Shown here in pieces: positions 9,346 through 17,549 of a stretch of DNA of 64,000 nucleotides (position 1 is the stretch's first letter; every line of letters starts with the position of its first letter). The stretch is from contig NZ_LWLP01000001.1 in NCBI RefSeq assembly GCF_001641125.1, forward strand, positions 768,147 through 832,146, read 5' to 3'. Below the pieces are notes generated by a model that saw only the letters and a program-made list of their open reading frames with translations, ran no database searches and was not told the origin of the DNA. Made by a program: the position numbers and the translations under genes. Source of the DNA: Arthrobacter sp. OY3WO11 (lineage in GTDB: Bacteria > Actinomycetota > Actinomycetes > Actinomycetales > Micrococcaceae).

Positions 9346-9394
9346 AGTGACGCGCATCACTCTTTTATCAGCGATGTGAATATACTAGGACATC
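9346..9394. promoter_or_regulatory. divergent promoter with inverted repeats (MarR operator candidate)
   Basis: AGTGA-CGCGCA-TCACT (9346-9361) is a perfect 5-6-5 inverted repeat. GATGT (9373-9377) and ACATC (9390-9394) form a second one that encloses TATACT (9381-9386), a good -10 box for the acyl-CoA dehydrogenase gene. A protein bound at the second site would cover that -10. Confidence 0.55.
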
Positions 9395-9419
9395 CAATGG
9401 TTGGGCTAAGCGGAGGTGG

Positions 9420-10610
9420 ATGCCGGTGGGTCCCGAAGGACGCGGCGAAGCGCTCCCCTTTCCCGACGCCGACCTCATGTACGTCGCGGACCTCCTAGCA
9501 GCGCCTGAGCGGGAACGGTACCTCCGCGTCCGTAAATTCCTGCAGGACCACGTGCGCGGGCCCTCCATTCCGTACTGGAACCGCGAAGAGTTCCCTTTCG
9601 GCCTCCTGGCGGAGATGGGCGGGTACGGGCTGGGCGCCCTCCAGGTGGATGGCAGTTCCATCCTGCTCAAGGGCCTGTTGTACGTGGAGCTGGCCAGGGC
9701 GGATGTGTCCCTTTCCGCCCTCACCGGCATCCACAATGAGCTGATCGTGGGAACCATCAAGGAACTGGGATCCGAGGAACAAAAGCTCCGCTGGCTGCCG
9801 GGCCTGGAAGCCTTCACCAGCTTGGGGGCCTTCGCGCTGACGGAACCGGACCATGGTTCCGATATCTCCGGCGGGCTCGAGACCTCAGCCAGGCTGGACG
9901 GCGCCGAATGGGTGCTGAACGGCGCCAAGCGCTGGATTGGGGCCGGCACCATCGCCGACTTCGCCCTGGTCTGGGCACGCGACGTGGAGGACCGGCAGGT
10001 CAAGGCCTTCCTTGTGGAGACGGACCGGCCCCGCTACAAGGCCGCCAAAATCTGCAACAAGATCGGCCTGCGGATCATGCAGAACGCGGACATCACGCTG
10101 CAGGACGTGCGGATTCCAGCGGCCAACCTGCTGCCCGGGGCCACTTCCTTCACCAAGGCCAACGACTTACTGCGGGACTCCCGGGCCTGGGTGGGCTGGC
10201 AGGCTGCCGGAATCCAGCTCGCCGCGTTCGATATAGCCCGCGCCTACTCGCTGGCACGCCGGCAGTTCGGCAAAGAGCTGGCACAGTTCCAGCTGGTCCA
10301 GCAGCAGCTTGCGGACATCCTGGGAAACGCCACGGCCTCCCTGGCGCTGATGGTGCAGCTGGCGCGGATCCAGGAGGAGGGGAAGCTGGAGATGGCACAG
10401 GCAGCCCTGGCCAAAGCCACCACCACCAGGCTGGCCCGCGCGTCGGTGGCCATGGGGCGGTCCCTGCTGGGCGGCAACGGCATCAGTGCTGACTTCGAAA
10501 TGGGCAAGCTGTTCGGAGACGCTGAAATCCTGTACACCTACGAAGGCAGCTACGAGATCAACTCCCTCATCGTGGGTCGGGCCGTGACCGGAAAGTCCGC
10601 GTTCGCCTAG
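9420..10610 (+). CDS. acyl-CoA dehydrogenase, glutaryl-CoA-dehydrogenase-like
   Basis: FAD enzyme of 396 residues that introduces an alpha-beta double bond into an acyl-CoA and passes electrons to ETF. It has the flavin signature FALTEPDHGSD near 140, RRQFGKELAQFQLVQ near 280, GGNGIS near 354, and the catalytic base Glu375 in TYEGSYEI. The YEG placement and the GLRIMQNADI segment resemble glutaryl-CoA dehydrogenases more than short-chain enzymes; the substrate remains inferred. GGAGG lies only 3 nt before the ATG at 9420, so the in-frame GTG at 9426 is an alternative start. It is divergent from a MarR regulator and overlaps the convergent MerR gene by 4 bp. Confidence 0.88.
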   Translation: MPVGPEGRGEALPFPDADLMYVADLLAAPERERYLRVRKFLQDHVRGPSIPYWNREEFPFGLLAEMGGYGLGALQVDGSSILLKGLLYVELARADVSLSALTGIHNELIVGTIKELGSEEQKLRWLPGLEAFTSLGAFALTEPDHGSDISGGLETSARLDGAEWVLNGAKRWIGAGTIADFALVWARDVEDRQVKAFLVETDRPRYKAAKICNKIGLRIMQNADITLQDVRIPAANLLPGATSFTKANDLLRDSRAWVGWQAAGIQLAAFDIARAYSLARRQFGKELAQFQLVQQQLADILGNATASLALMVQLARIQEEGKLEMAQAALAKATTTRLARASVAMGRSLLGGNGISADFEMGKLFGDAEILYTYEGSYEINSLIVGRAVTGKSAFA

Positions 10611-11392
10611 AGATGCTCTTCCGCGTAGGCCAGCAGCGCGTCCCGCACAAAGCGTGCGCCTGGCTCACCGCCGTAATTGGCCGCGAACCGGGCATCGGCG
10701 ACGTACATCTCCGCCAGGCCCAGAACATACCCTTTGATGTCGCCGCCGTCCTCCGCGGCGGGGGTGCCGGGGATGGACGTCAGCCACTCAACGTGCCGCC
10801 GCGCCAGGTCCTGCGCTTCGGGACCGGCGGGGGAAAGTCCTGAACCTGCAGCGGCGATCCAGTCGCTGCCCAGCTTCGCAGCGCGTAACTTCCACTCCCG
10901 CTGTTCAATCGCACCCATTCCTCGCCACCACGCATCGCTTTTCGCATAGGAGTCCTTGCCCCAGCGCTCTTCCACCTCGTCTTTGTACTGCGTGTGGTCG
11001 AACCCGTCGAACATCTTTTCCGCCACCATGTCGCCTCCGCCTTTCACTGTTTCGATTGTTTGCCGGACGGATGCCATCTGCCGCGTGAGCCGCTCCTGCT
11101 CCTGCGCCAGCCATTCCAGATGCCGGCCGAGGGCCTGGACTGCATCTGTCTGCTGGCGGAAGACCCCGGCAATGGCCGGCAGGCCCAGGCCAAGCTCCCG
11201 CAGCAGGAGGATCCTTTGCAGCTGCAGGAGGGCGGCGCCGTCGTAATAGCGGTAGCCGTTGCTGCCCACCCGGCTGGGTTTCAGCAGCCCAATCTCGTCG
11301 TAATGCCGCAGCGTGCGGCTCGTGGTGCCGGCGAGCCGCGCCACGTCCTGGATGGACCAGTCGGGCCCGGCCTTTCCATCCGTTGCTTCCAT
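10607..11392 (-). CDS. MerR-family regulator with TipAS-type effector domain
   Basis: A 261-residue regulator. The N-terminal MerR helix-turn-helix covers about residues 12-80 (DVARLAGTTSRTLRHYDEIG, then GYRYYDGAALLQLQRI). A coiled coil follows at about 85-120, and a TipAS-like ligand-binding domain at about 145-255. TipAL-type proteins bind hydrophobic peptides or drugs and activate their own promoter. Here the promoter has the 19-bp spacer and palindrome expected for this mode. No multidrug transporter or other obvious target lies next to it. No ribosome site precedes the ATG; the -10 box ends 6 nt before it. Confidence 0.9.
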   Translation of the reverse strand: MEATDGKAGPDWSIQDVARLAGTTSRTLRHYDEIGLLKPSRVGSNGYRYYDGAALLQLQRILLLRELGLGLPAIAGVFRQQTDAVQALGRHLEWLAQEQERLTRQMASVRQTIETVKGGGDMVAEKMFDGFDHTQYKDEVEERWGKDSYAKSDAWWRGMGAIEQREWKLRAAKLGSDWIAAAGSGLSPAGPEAQDLARRHVEWLTSIPGTPAAEDGGDIKGYVLGLAEMYVADARFAANYGGEPGARFVRDALLAYAEEHL

Positions 11393-11398
11393 GGTTTT

Positions 11399-11429
11399 AG
11401 CGTAGGGGTTGACGCTGCGTCAAGGTCAA
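11399..11429 (-). promoter_or_regulatory. MerR-type promoter: 19-bp spacer with perfect palindrome, leaderless
   Basis: On the minus strand, TTGACC (11429-11424) and TACGCT (11404-11399) are separated by exactly 19 bp, the over-long spacer used by MerR activators. The spacer contains the perfect 15-bp palindrome TTGACGCTGCGTCAA (11409-11423). The expected transcription start coincides with the ATG at 11392. Confidence 0.75.
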
Positions 11430-11779
11430 GCAGGTTTTTCCGGGAATCCGTGACCGCGTGGACGGCGGCTTCCGGACCGGTTCCGGGCCTGCGCAACGAG
11501 GCGGCTGAAGGCGAAGATAAAGACTGCCTCGATGGCCAGCATCAGACCCACGAGCAGCCACTGCCCCCGGGCAGCGAAGACAATGCATCCGGTTACCGCC
11601 AGGACAGTTCCCAACGCAAGGGTGTAAACGGCAAATCCGACGGCGACGCGCGCGCTGCGGACGCCGGTCCGGAACCCGAAGCCCATGGGTTCACCGCCGG
11701 GGTGCCCGGGAACCCAGTCGGGCGCGGCCGGTCCCAGTTTGTCGAACTCTTCCCAAGGGTCCTGGTCCTGTCCCGTCAC
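11426..11779 (-). CDS. small membrane protein of unknown function
   Basis: About 117 residues from the GTG at 11779. A polar acidic N-terminal segment (about 1-45) is followed by two hydrophobic helices (about 48-70 and 76-98) and a basic Arg/Ser-rich tail. I do not recognise the family. A longer frame extends into the cspA terminator and is unlikely to be used. GGAGG abuts the GTG, which is too close for a standard site, so the start is uncertain. Its stop overlaps the -35 of the MerR promoter. The topology suggests two membrane spans with both ends in the cytoplasm. Confidence 0.6.
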   Translation of the reverse strand: MTGQDQDPWEEFDKLGPAAPDWVPGHPGGEPMGFGFRTGVRSARVAVGFAVYTLALGTVLAVTGCIVFAARGQWLLVGLMLAIEAVFIFAFSRLVAQARNRSGSRRPRGHGFPEKPA

Positions 11780-11836
11780 CCTCCAATTGTCCCAAATCCG
11801 GAACCGGAAGGGTTGTTGGTCGGGGGAGGCGGGCAA

Positions 11837-11879
11837 CAAAAACAGCGGCCCCTCCAGCAAAATGCTGGAGAAGCCGCTG
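11837..11879 (-). terminator. rho-independent terminator of the cold-shock gene
   Basis: On the minus strand, a stem of two blocks, CAGCGGC/GCCGCTG (outer) and CTCCAGCA/TGCTGGAG (inner, loop AAA), is followed by TTTTTG. It lies 47 bp past the cold-shock stop codon. Confidence 0.85.
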
Positions 11880-11925
11880 CAGGATACGGGGTTCCGCCGG
11901 CACGGGGCCGGCGGTCACCTAAGCC

Positions 11926-12129
11926 TTAGAGCGGGCGGATGTTCTCCGCCTGCGGGCCCTTGGGGCCCTGGGTCACATCGAATTCAACCTTCTGGTTCTC
12001 ATCGAGTGAGCGGTATCCGCTGCTGGCGATTGCGGAGTAGTGGGCGAAAACGTCAGCGGACCCGTCATCGGGGGCAATGAAGCCAAAACCCTTTTCGGCG
12101 TTGAACCATTTAACTGTGCCTGTTGCCAT
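11926..12129 (-). CDS. cold-shock protein (CspA family)
   Basis: A 67-residue single OB-fold RNA chaperone. It begins [15 protein letters not shown] with RNP1, has the RNP2-like DVFAHYSAI, and ends with the usual [17 protein letters not shown]. The length is exactly that of the family. The ATG at 12129 is preceded by AAGGA. It stands alone, with its own strong terminator downstream. The roughly 130-bp leader up to the response-regulator gene may carry the usual temperature-responsive 5' UTR, but I cannot show this. Confidence 0.96.
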   Translation of the reverse strand: MATGTVKWFNAEKGFGFIAPDDGSADVFAHYSAIASSGYRSLDENQKVEFDVTQGPKGPQAENIRPL

Positions 12130-12262
12130 GGCTGCATTCCTTCGTGTGACTCTGATTCTCTCCCCGTGCCATCGGCCCGGAGTGCGAGGAGAACGTCCCC
12201 CGCAGTCCCCAACGTACGGGGCGCAGGCCGTGCTTGCAAGGGTTAGGCAACATTTGGCGAGG

Positions 12263-12889
12263 TCAGCGCATCCCTTCACGGCGGATTGCGGTGGCTATTG
12301 CGGCCGCTCTGGTCTCAACCCCGAGCTTGGCGTAGATGTGAGCAAGATGCGTTTTTACGGTGGCTTCGGAGATGAAAAGGCGCCGGCCCAGTTCGCGGTT
12401 GCTAAGCCCTTCGGTGAGGAGGCTCAGCAGTTCTGCCTCACGCGGGGTGAGGATTTCTTCGGGATTGCGCAGTTGCTGGAACAACCGCGATGCCACCGGC
12501 GGGCTCATGACGCTCTTGCCTTGTACGGCACCGCGGATGGCGGAAAAAATTTCCTCGGGCGCGGCATCCTGCAAGAGGTATCCCATGGCGCCGGCATCCA
12601 CCGCCCGTACGATGTCCGCGTCCGAGTCGTACGTTGTGAAGACCAGGATCGCCTGGCTTCGGTTGCGCTCGCGGATTCTTCGGATTGCCTCAATTCCGTC
12701 CATCCCGGCACCCATGGCGAGGTCCATGACCACCACGTCGGGGGAACGCTCCTGGACCCGGTCCATGGCTTCTTCCCCGGACGCGGCCTCGGCAATGACG
12801 TGGAGGTCCGGCTGCGTTCCCAGCAGGGCCCGCAGCCCGCTTCTCACCACCAGGTGGTCGTCCACCAGCAACACCGTGATCGGGCTCAT
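12263..12889 (-). CDS. LuxR/NarL-type response regulator (SenR-like)
   Basis: A 208-residue response regulator. The receiver domain has Asp10-Asp11 in the acid pocket and phospho-acceptor Asp56 (VVVMDLAM). The output domain at about 144-208 has [21 protein letters not shown] and [18 protein letters not shown]. It overlaps the kinase gene by four bases, so the two are one operon. Divergent from it is a secreted HbpS-like heme protein. In Streptomyces this arrangement is the HbpS-SenS-SenR redox/heme sensor, so SenR is the best-fitting model. Confidence 0.9.
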   Translation of the reverse strand: MSPITVLLVDDHLVVRSGLRALLGTQPDLHVIAEAASGEEAMDRVQERSPDVVVMDLAMGAGMDGIEAIRRIRERNRSQAILVFTTYDSDADIVRAVDAGAMGYLLQDAAPEEIFSAIRGAVQGKSVMSPPVASRLFQQLRNPEEILTPREAELLSLLTEGLSNRELGRRLFISEATVKTHLAHIYAKLGVETRAAAIATAIRREGMR

Positions 12890-14142
12890 ACGGGTGTTCC
12901 CTGTGCGCGGTGCCCGTCGGAGGGCACCGGCAGCTGTGCTGCAACGATAGTCCCTTCCCCGGGTGCGCTTTGCACGGAGAAGGTGCCGCCCAGCTGCTCC
13001 ACGCGCTGCCGCATGGCGCGTAACCCATAGCCGCCAACGTTCGACGGCGCTGCTGCCGCCGCCGGATCAAAGCCCCCGCCGTCGTCGTAAATATCCAGGG
13101 TGACCGCCTCCGGAAGGAATCCGATTGTCACGGTGACGGCGGCGGCAGAGGCGTGCAGCCGGATGTTGGAGGCAGCGCTCTGCACCACCCGCAGCAGGGC
13201 GTGCCGGAGTTCGGCGGGGACGGGGCGAGGCTCCCCGGTCACCAGGAGCCGGGCTTCGGGGACGTACTGCCGGGCCGCGAGGAGCAGCGCGTCAGGAAGC
13301 GGGGAGCCCTCCAGCCCGGGAGAGGCAAGCTCGTGCACCAGGGCGCGGGTTTCGGCCAAGTTGTTCCGCAGTAGCGCAGTGGCTTCAAGGAGGCCAGCCG
13401 GCGCTGAATCGTGCGGCCACGACCGCCCTGATGCTTCGAGCAGCAGCAGGCTGCTGGCCAGTCCCTGGGTCACGGTGTCGTGGATTTCCCGGGAAACCCG
13501 TTCCCGCTCGGCAATAGTGCCGGCGCGGCGTTCACTGGCTGCCAGCTGTCCCTGCGCCAGGGAGACCTCGGCGTGCAGGCGGCGCTGCTCCTCGGCGTCG
13601 TGCTGGATCCGGTCATAAATCAGCGTCAGCATGACGCCCACTGCCAGGGGCCCGAGGAGCATCGCCAGGTCCGTGCCATTGCTCATCCGGAACAGCCCGG
13701 CAGCAGTGGCTGCGGCCGTGACCCCTGCTGCGGTGTAGGCCGCGGCGCCTGCCAGGGCGCTCCGGCTGAGGAAGAAGAGCGCAAACGAGCACCAGGCAAA
13801 GCTCGGTGCAGCGACCACCAGGACAGCCCAGACTGCCACCAGGGCAACCATCCACGGCACCCCGGGCCGCGCCCGCCGGGCCAGCACTGCAACGACGGCG
13901 TACAGCAGGCAGGCGGCTGCGGCCAGGCCGAGGACCATGAGGTTGTCAGCGGGGCTGTGCCGCATGACGTAACGGACCAGCGAGGCCACCAGGAGCACGG
14001 CGAACCCAAGATGTACGGCTATATCGATGCCTGCCAAGGGGGGACGGCCCGGACCCGTAGGGGCGGAGTCCGTGCCGGCGGGCGGGGCCGGGCCCTCCAC
14101 GACGGCGTCGTCAGGGGTTCGGGCGGAGGCTCGGGTAGGCAT
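12886..14142 (-). CDS. membrane sensor histidine kinase (SenS-like, HisKA_3)
   Basis: A 418-residue kinase. A disordered N-terminus (1-36) is followed by about six hydrophobic segments between residues 40 and 176 with only short external loops, so it senses within the membrane or through a partner. The phospho-acceptor is His221 in REIHDTVTQGLASS, typical of NarL-type kinases. The ATPase domain has SNIRLHASA (N box), DDGGGFD and GYGLRAMRQRV. Short external loops and a divergent secreted heme protein fit the SenS model, in which HbpS acts as the extracellular sensor. The start codon is not backed by a strong ribosome site. Confidence 0.88.
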   Translation of the reverse strand: MPTRASARTPDDAVVEGPAPPAGTDSAPTGPGRPPLAGIDIAVHLGFAVLLVASLVRYVMRHSPADNLMVLGLAAAACLLYAVVAVLARRARPGVPWMVALVAVWAVLVVAAPSFAWCSFALFFLSRSALAGAAAYTAAGVTAAATAAGLFRMSNGTDLAMLLGPLAVGVMLTLIYDRIQHDAEEQRRLHAEVSLAQGQLAASERRAGTIAERERVSREIHDTVTQGLASSLLLLEASGRSWPHDSAPAGLLEATALLRNNLAETRALVHELASPGLEGSPLPDALLLAARQYVPEARLLVTGEPRPVPAELRHALLRVVQSAASNIRLHASAAAVTVTIGFLPEAVTLDIYDDGGGFDPAAAAAPSNVGGYGLRAMRQRVEQLGGTFSVQSAPGEGTIVAAQLPVPSDGHRAQGTPV

Positions 14143-14207
14143 GGGATTTCCGGTTCGGGTGGGGGAAGGCTATCCACAATGCTATTGCGCCCGCCTCCCT
14201 GAGTCTC

Positions 14208-14223
14208 TCAGCCTTTTGGCTGA
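14208..14223. promoter_or_regulatory. palindrome in the kinase/HbpS divergent gap
   Basis: TCAGCC-TTTT-GGCTGA is a perfect 6-4-6 inverted repeat midway in the 195-bp gap between the kinase and HbpS-like genes. It is a candidate response-regulator site or mRNA hairpin; neither is shown. Confidence 0.4.
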
Positions 14224-14337
14224 TACGGCTGGCCTTGTGGCGCAGGACCTAACAGCCAAACGCCCGATGGCAGGGCAGGCCGGCGCCGGAAGGATGGAAC
14301 CGTACCCGAACCGAACATTGCCCATGAAGGAAACACC

Positions 14338-14907
14338 ATGAAGAAGTCCACAAAAGCCCTTGCCGCCGCAGCTGCCGTTGCGCTTGCCCTCACCGCCGGC
14401 GTGACGGCCGCCGCGAATGCCGGGCCCGGTTCAGCTCCGGCAGTCGTCCCTGCGGCAGACATCCAGCCCGTGCCGGAAAACGTCGTGCAGCAAAACCGCA
14501 TATCGGCAGGCGCTTCTGCCCGGGCCGTGCAGGCGGCACTTGCCAAATGCCAGGCGGACAGGCTGCCGTTCGTCACGGTTGCGCTGGTGGACCGTTTCGG
14601 GACAGTGCAGGCGCTGCTGCGCGGAGACAACGCCGCCGAACACACTATCGAGGCCGCCCGGCAGAAGGCCTACACTGCTGCGGCCTTCGGAACCCCCACC
14701 AGTGAGCTCGCCAAACGGATCAACGGAACCGGCCCCAGCATTGCCGACCTTCCCGGCACGCTCTTCCTTGCGGGCGGCGTCCCCCTCAAGGTCAACGGGG
14801 CTTCGGTGGCCGGCATCGGCGTCGGCGGCGCTCCCGATGGTGCCTTGGATGAGGCCTGTGCTGCGGCCGGCGCGGATGCCATCGCGGTGCCCGGCGCAGC
14901 CCAGTAG
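14338..14907 (+). CDS. secreted heme-binding protein, HbpS/GlcG family
   Basis: A 189-residue exported protein. The signal peptide has a basic start (MKKSTK), an Ala-rich core to about 24 and a likely cut after TAAANA (about residue 29). The mature part is one HbpS/GlcG (DUF336) domain of about 140 residues, with FVTVALVDRFGTVQALLRGDNA and AARQKAYTAAAFGTPT, and a Gly-rich end (GASVAGIGVGGAPDGALDEACAAAGADA). HbpS of Streptomyces binds heme outside the cell and modulates the SenS kinase. Here the kinase and regulator genes are divergent from it, as in that system. AAGGAA lies before the ATG. Confidence 0.85.
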   Translation: MKKSTKALAAAAAVALALTAGVTAAANAGPGSAPAVVPAADIQPVPENVVQQNRISAGASARAVQAALAKCQADRLPFVTVALVDRFGTVQALLRGDNAAEHTIEAARQKAYTAAAFGTPTSELAKRINGTGPSIADLPGTLFLAGGVPLKVNGASVAGIGVGGAPDGALDEACAAAGADAIAVPGAAQ

Positions 14908-14910
14908 GCT
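14905..14910 (+). promoter_or_regulatory. -10 box of a leaderless promoter for the ankyrin lipoprotein
   Basis: TAGGCT lies exactly 6 nt before the ATG at 14917 and overlaps the HbpS stop codon. No ribosome site fits, so the mRNA probably begins at the start codon. Confidence 0.6.
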
Positions 14911-14916
14911 GGGCGC

Positions 14917-15564
14917 ATGCGGTGGTTCGGGGCCCTGTGTGCGGTCCTTGTCCTTGCCATGTCGGTGACATCGTGCCAGGCGGGGAGCGGGGAACCGCAG
15001 CCTCCGGCGGCTGCTCCGCCGTCGGCCACTCCACCGCAGGCCTCCCCGCCGAGGCTTTCCGCTGAAGCCCAGGCGCAGCTGGACCAGGAGCTGATCGCCG
15101 CCGCCAAGGCCAACAACGCACTTCTGGTTGGTGAGCTGATAGACCGCGGCGGCGACGTGAATGCCAAGGACGCAATCCAGGACTCGGCGTTCCTCTACGC
15201 TGGCGCCGAAGGGTTCAACGGGGTGCTCCGGCTGACGTTGGCTGCGGGGGCGGACGTCGCCAGCACCAACCGGTACGGCGGCACCGCGCTGATACCTGCC
15301 AGTGAACACGGCCACGTAGAGACGGTGCGGATCCTGATCGACGCCGGAGTGCCGGTCAACCACGTCAACAACCTGGGCTGGACGGCCATGCAGGAAGCCG
15401 TTGTGCTCAATAACGGCGGCCCACGGCAGCAGGAAGTGGTCCGGCTGCTCCTCGACGCCGGTGCCGATCCAAACATCCCGGACCGGGTGGGCAGGACGGC
15501 CTTGGAGAACGCCGAACGGCTGGGTTTCGCTGGGATCGCTGCCCTGATCCGGTCCCGCGGCTAG
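14917..15564 (+). CDS. ankyrin-repeat lipoprotein
   Basis: A 215-residue secreted lipoprotein. The signal peptide ends in VTSC (lipobox, Cys20), followed by a Pro/Ala-rich spacer (about 24-46). About four ankyrin repeats then run from residue 50 to the end, with consensus pieces such as LVGELIDRGGDVNAKD, GTALIPASEHGHVETVRILIDAG and VVRLLLDAGADPNIPDRVGRTALE. It would sit on the outer face of the membrane, where it could bind a protein partner. It starts 9 bp after the heme-protein stop. In other bacteria small ankyrin proteins accompany catalases and oxidative-stress genes, so a link with the heme/redox sensor next door is reasonable but unproven. Confidence 0.85.
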   Translation: MRWFGALCAVLVLAMSVTSCQAGSGEPQPPAAAPPSATPPQASPPRLSAEAQAQLDQELIAAAKANNALLVGELIDRGGDVNAKDAIQDSAFLYAGAEGFNGVLRLTLAAGADVASTNRYGGTALIPASEHGHVETVRILIDAGVPVNHVNNLGWTAMQEAVVLNNGGPRQQEVVRLLLDAGADPNIPDRVGRTALENAERLGFAGIAALIRSRG

Positions 15565-15566
15565 AT

Positions 15567-15623
15567 TTTTTGTCCAGATATGCAGGGTTGCGGGCCGGCA
15601 AAGTCTACATATCTGGACAAAAA
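15567..15623. repeat. long palindrome, family A copy 1
   Basis: The 16-bp arms TTTTTGTCCAGATATG (15567-15582) and its exact inverse complement (15608-15623) flank a 25-nt loop between convergent genes. The T-run lies before the stem and the A-run after it, so it is not an ordinary intrinsic terminator in either direction. The core TCCAGATATGCAG recurs at 26968-26980 in another convergent gap. Confidence 0.7.
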
Positions 15624-15632
15624 CTCTTCGGG

Positions 15633-16823
15633 TTAGAGGGTCTCGAGGATGCTCACGTAGTTGGCGATGCCCACGCCGCCCATGTTCTGCACGGCGGCGC
15701 GGCGGGGGTTGGCAAGCTGCATTTCACCGGCGGTTCCGGTGAGTTGCATAGCGGAGATGACGTGCTGCGATACTCCCGTGGCGCCAACCGGGTGTCCCTT
15801 GGCCTTCAACCCGCCTGAGACGTTCACGGGCAGTTTGCCGTCCTTGAAGACCCAGCCTTCTTCGATGGCCCGGGCACCCTGGCCTGCCTCGGTAAGGCCC
15901 ATGGCCTCGTACATGAGCAGTTCGGCGATGGTGAAGCAGTCATGGACTTCGGCGAAGTCCAGGTCGGCCAGTCCGACGCCGGCCATCGCCATGGCGCGCT
16001 GCCAGGAGACGCGGGTCGCGGCGAAGGCAGTGGGGTCCCGGCGGGCCGCCGGGAAGAAGTCGTTTGCCTGGCCGAACCCGGCGAGGCGGACCGGCGCAGT
16101 GACACCTCCCGTAGGGGACGTGGACAGCACGACGGCGGCCGCCCCGTCCGAGACGGGGGAACAGTCCGTGCGGCGCAGGGGATCGGCCACCATGGGGTTC
16201 TTGTCCGAGACGGTGCGGCAGAACTCCTCGCCGAGGTCCTTGCGGAGCTGGGCGTACGGGTTTTCCACGCCGTTGCGGTGGTTCTTGGCGGCGATGGAGC
16301 CCAGGACATCACCCAGGTTCGCGTCGCCGTACCGCTTTCCGTAGTGCCTGGCCACCTCGGCGAAGAGCCCGGTGAAGCCGGTGGTGGATGCTTTGCCGGC
16401 CATGTCGTAGTCCGCACCCAGCAGTCCGGCCCCCACGACGTCGGCCCCGGCATGCGTCATCTTCTCGGCACCGATCACCAGCACCGTCTTCGCCGTGCCC
16501 GCGAGCAGGGATTTCGTGCCCTGCTGGAACGCGGCGGAGCCTGAGGCGCAGGCATTCTCCACCCGCGTGGCTGGAACGTTGGCCAGGTCCGGGGACACCT
16601 GAAGCGCCAGCGATGATGGGAAGGCCAGCGGCATCATGCCGGAATTGAACTGGCCCAGGTAGATTTCGTCGATCCGGCCCGGTTCGATCCCGGCATTCGC
16701 AATCGCCTCGGTGGCAACCTGGACAATCAGGGACTCCAGGGTCTCGTCCGCCAGCTTGCCAAACCGGCTGTGCCCCCAGCCGGTCAGCAGGACATCCTTG
16801 CCGAACTGTTCCTGCAGGCTCAT
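15633..16823 (-). CDS. thiolase (acetyl-CoA acetyltransferase, SCP-x type)
   Basis: A 396-residue thiolase that cleaves or forms 3-ketoacyl-CoA. The nucleophile is Cys92 in [10 protein letters not shown]. His294 lies in [14 protein letters not shown], and the C-terminal [14 protein letters not shown] carries His344. The HDCF segment and the Gly-Leu-Lys-Ala-Lys-Gly-His variant place it with SCP-x-type thiolases, not with beta-ketoadipyl thiolase (PcaF). It is last in an operon behind the two CoA-transferase subunits; its ATG overlaps the scoB stop by four bases. Together they could convert a 3-oxoacid to its CoA ester and cleave it. Confidence 0.9.
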   Translation of the reverse strand: MSLQEQFGKDVLLTGWGHSRFGKLADETLESLIVQVATEAIANAGIEPGRIDEIYLGQFNSGMMPLAFPSSLALQVSPDLANVPATRVENACASGSAAFQQGTKSLLAGTAKTVLVIGAEKMTHAGADVVGAGLLGADYDMAGKASTTGFTGLFAEVARHYGKRYGDANLGDVLGSIAAKNHRNGVENPYAQLRKDLGEEFCRTVSDKNPMVADPLRRTDCSPVSDGAAAVVLSTSPTGGVTAPVRLAGFGQANDFFPAARRDPTAFAATRVSWQRAMAMAGVGLADLDFAEVHDCFTIAELLMYEAMGLTEAGQGARAIEEGWVFKDGKLPVNVSGGLKAKGHPVGATGVSQHVISAMQLTGTAGEMQLANPRRAAVQNMGGVGIANYVSILETL

Positions 16824-17518
16824 GCCGGGGCTCCTTCCAGTGCTGATTCCGCCAGCGCGATGGTGAATTCCGCCTCCGTCTTCTCCCGGATCTCATCAAC
16901 GGTGACTCCGGGCGCAAGGCGGGTGAGCGTGAGCTGCCGCCCTCCTGTTTCCTCGCCGGTGTCCGCCTCGCCCTTGACGAGGTCAAACACTGCGAGGTCG
17001 CTGATGATCCGGTCTACGCAGGCCAGCCCGGTAAGCGGCAGGGTGCATTCCGTCACGATCTTGGCCGTGCCGTCCTTGGCATTGTGCTCGGTGAGGACCA
17101 CCACGCGCGGGGTTCCGGCCACGAGGTCCATGGCCCCGCCCATGCCCTTGACCATCTTGCCGGGGATGGTCCAGTTGGCGAGGTCGCCGCTGCCCGAGAC
17201 CTGCATTGCGCCGAGGATGGCAACTTTGACGTGCCCGCCCCGAATCATGCCGAACGAGGTGGCGGAGTCGAAGATGCTGCCGCCCGGCAACACGGTGACG
17301 GTCTGCTTGCCTGCGTTGATCAGGTCGGCGTCCTCCTCGCCCTCGTAGGGGAAGGGGCCCATGCCCAGCAGGCCGTTCTCGCTCTGCAGCACCACCCGCA
17401 CGCCATCCGGCAGGTTGTTGGCCACCAGCGTGGGAATGCCGATGCCCAGGTTCACGTAGTCGCCGTCGTTCAGTTCTTCGGCCGCAATCGCAGCCATCTC
17501 ATCCCTGGTCCAGGCCAT
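16820..17518 (-). CDS. scoB: 3-oxoacid CoA-transferase subunit B
   Basis: A 232-residue beta subunit that transfers CoA from succinyl-CoA to a 3-oxoacid. It has [12 protein letters not shown] at 25-36 and the catalytic glutamate Glu47 in [31 protein letters not shown] follows near 100, and the conserved [23 protein letters not shown] later. The ATG at 17518 follows a good AAGGAGAA site; an upstream extension of the frame is not conserved. The gene lies 31 bp after scoA and overlaps the thiolase gene. Confidence 0.92.
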   Translation of the reverse strand: MAWTRDEMAAIAAEELNDGDYVNLGIGIPTLVANNLPDGVRVVLQSENGLLGMGPFPYEGEEDADLINAGKQTVTVLPGGSIFDSATSFGMIRGGHVKVAILGAMQVSGSGDLANWTIPGKMVKGMGGAMDLVAGTPRVVVLTEHNAKDGTAKIVTECTLPLTGLACVDRIISDLAVFDLVKGEADTGEETGGRQLTLTRLAPGVTVDEIREKTEAEFTIALAESALEGAPA

Positions 17519-17549
17519 GGGGTTCTCCTTTTCGGTAAGTGGGGGAGGA

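Noticed and set aside
11780..11860. Longer form of the small membrane protein, starting at 11860
   Set aside because: The extra codons fall within the cold-shock terminator hairpin.
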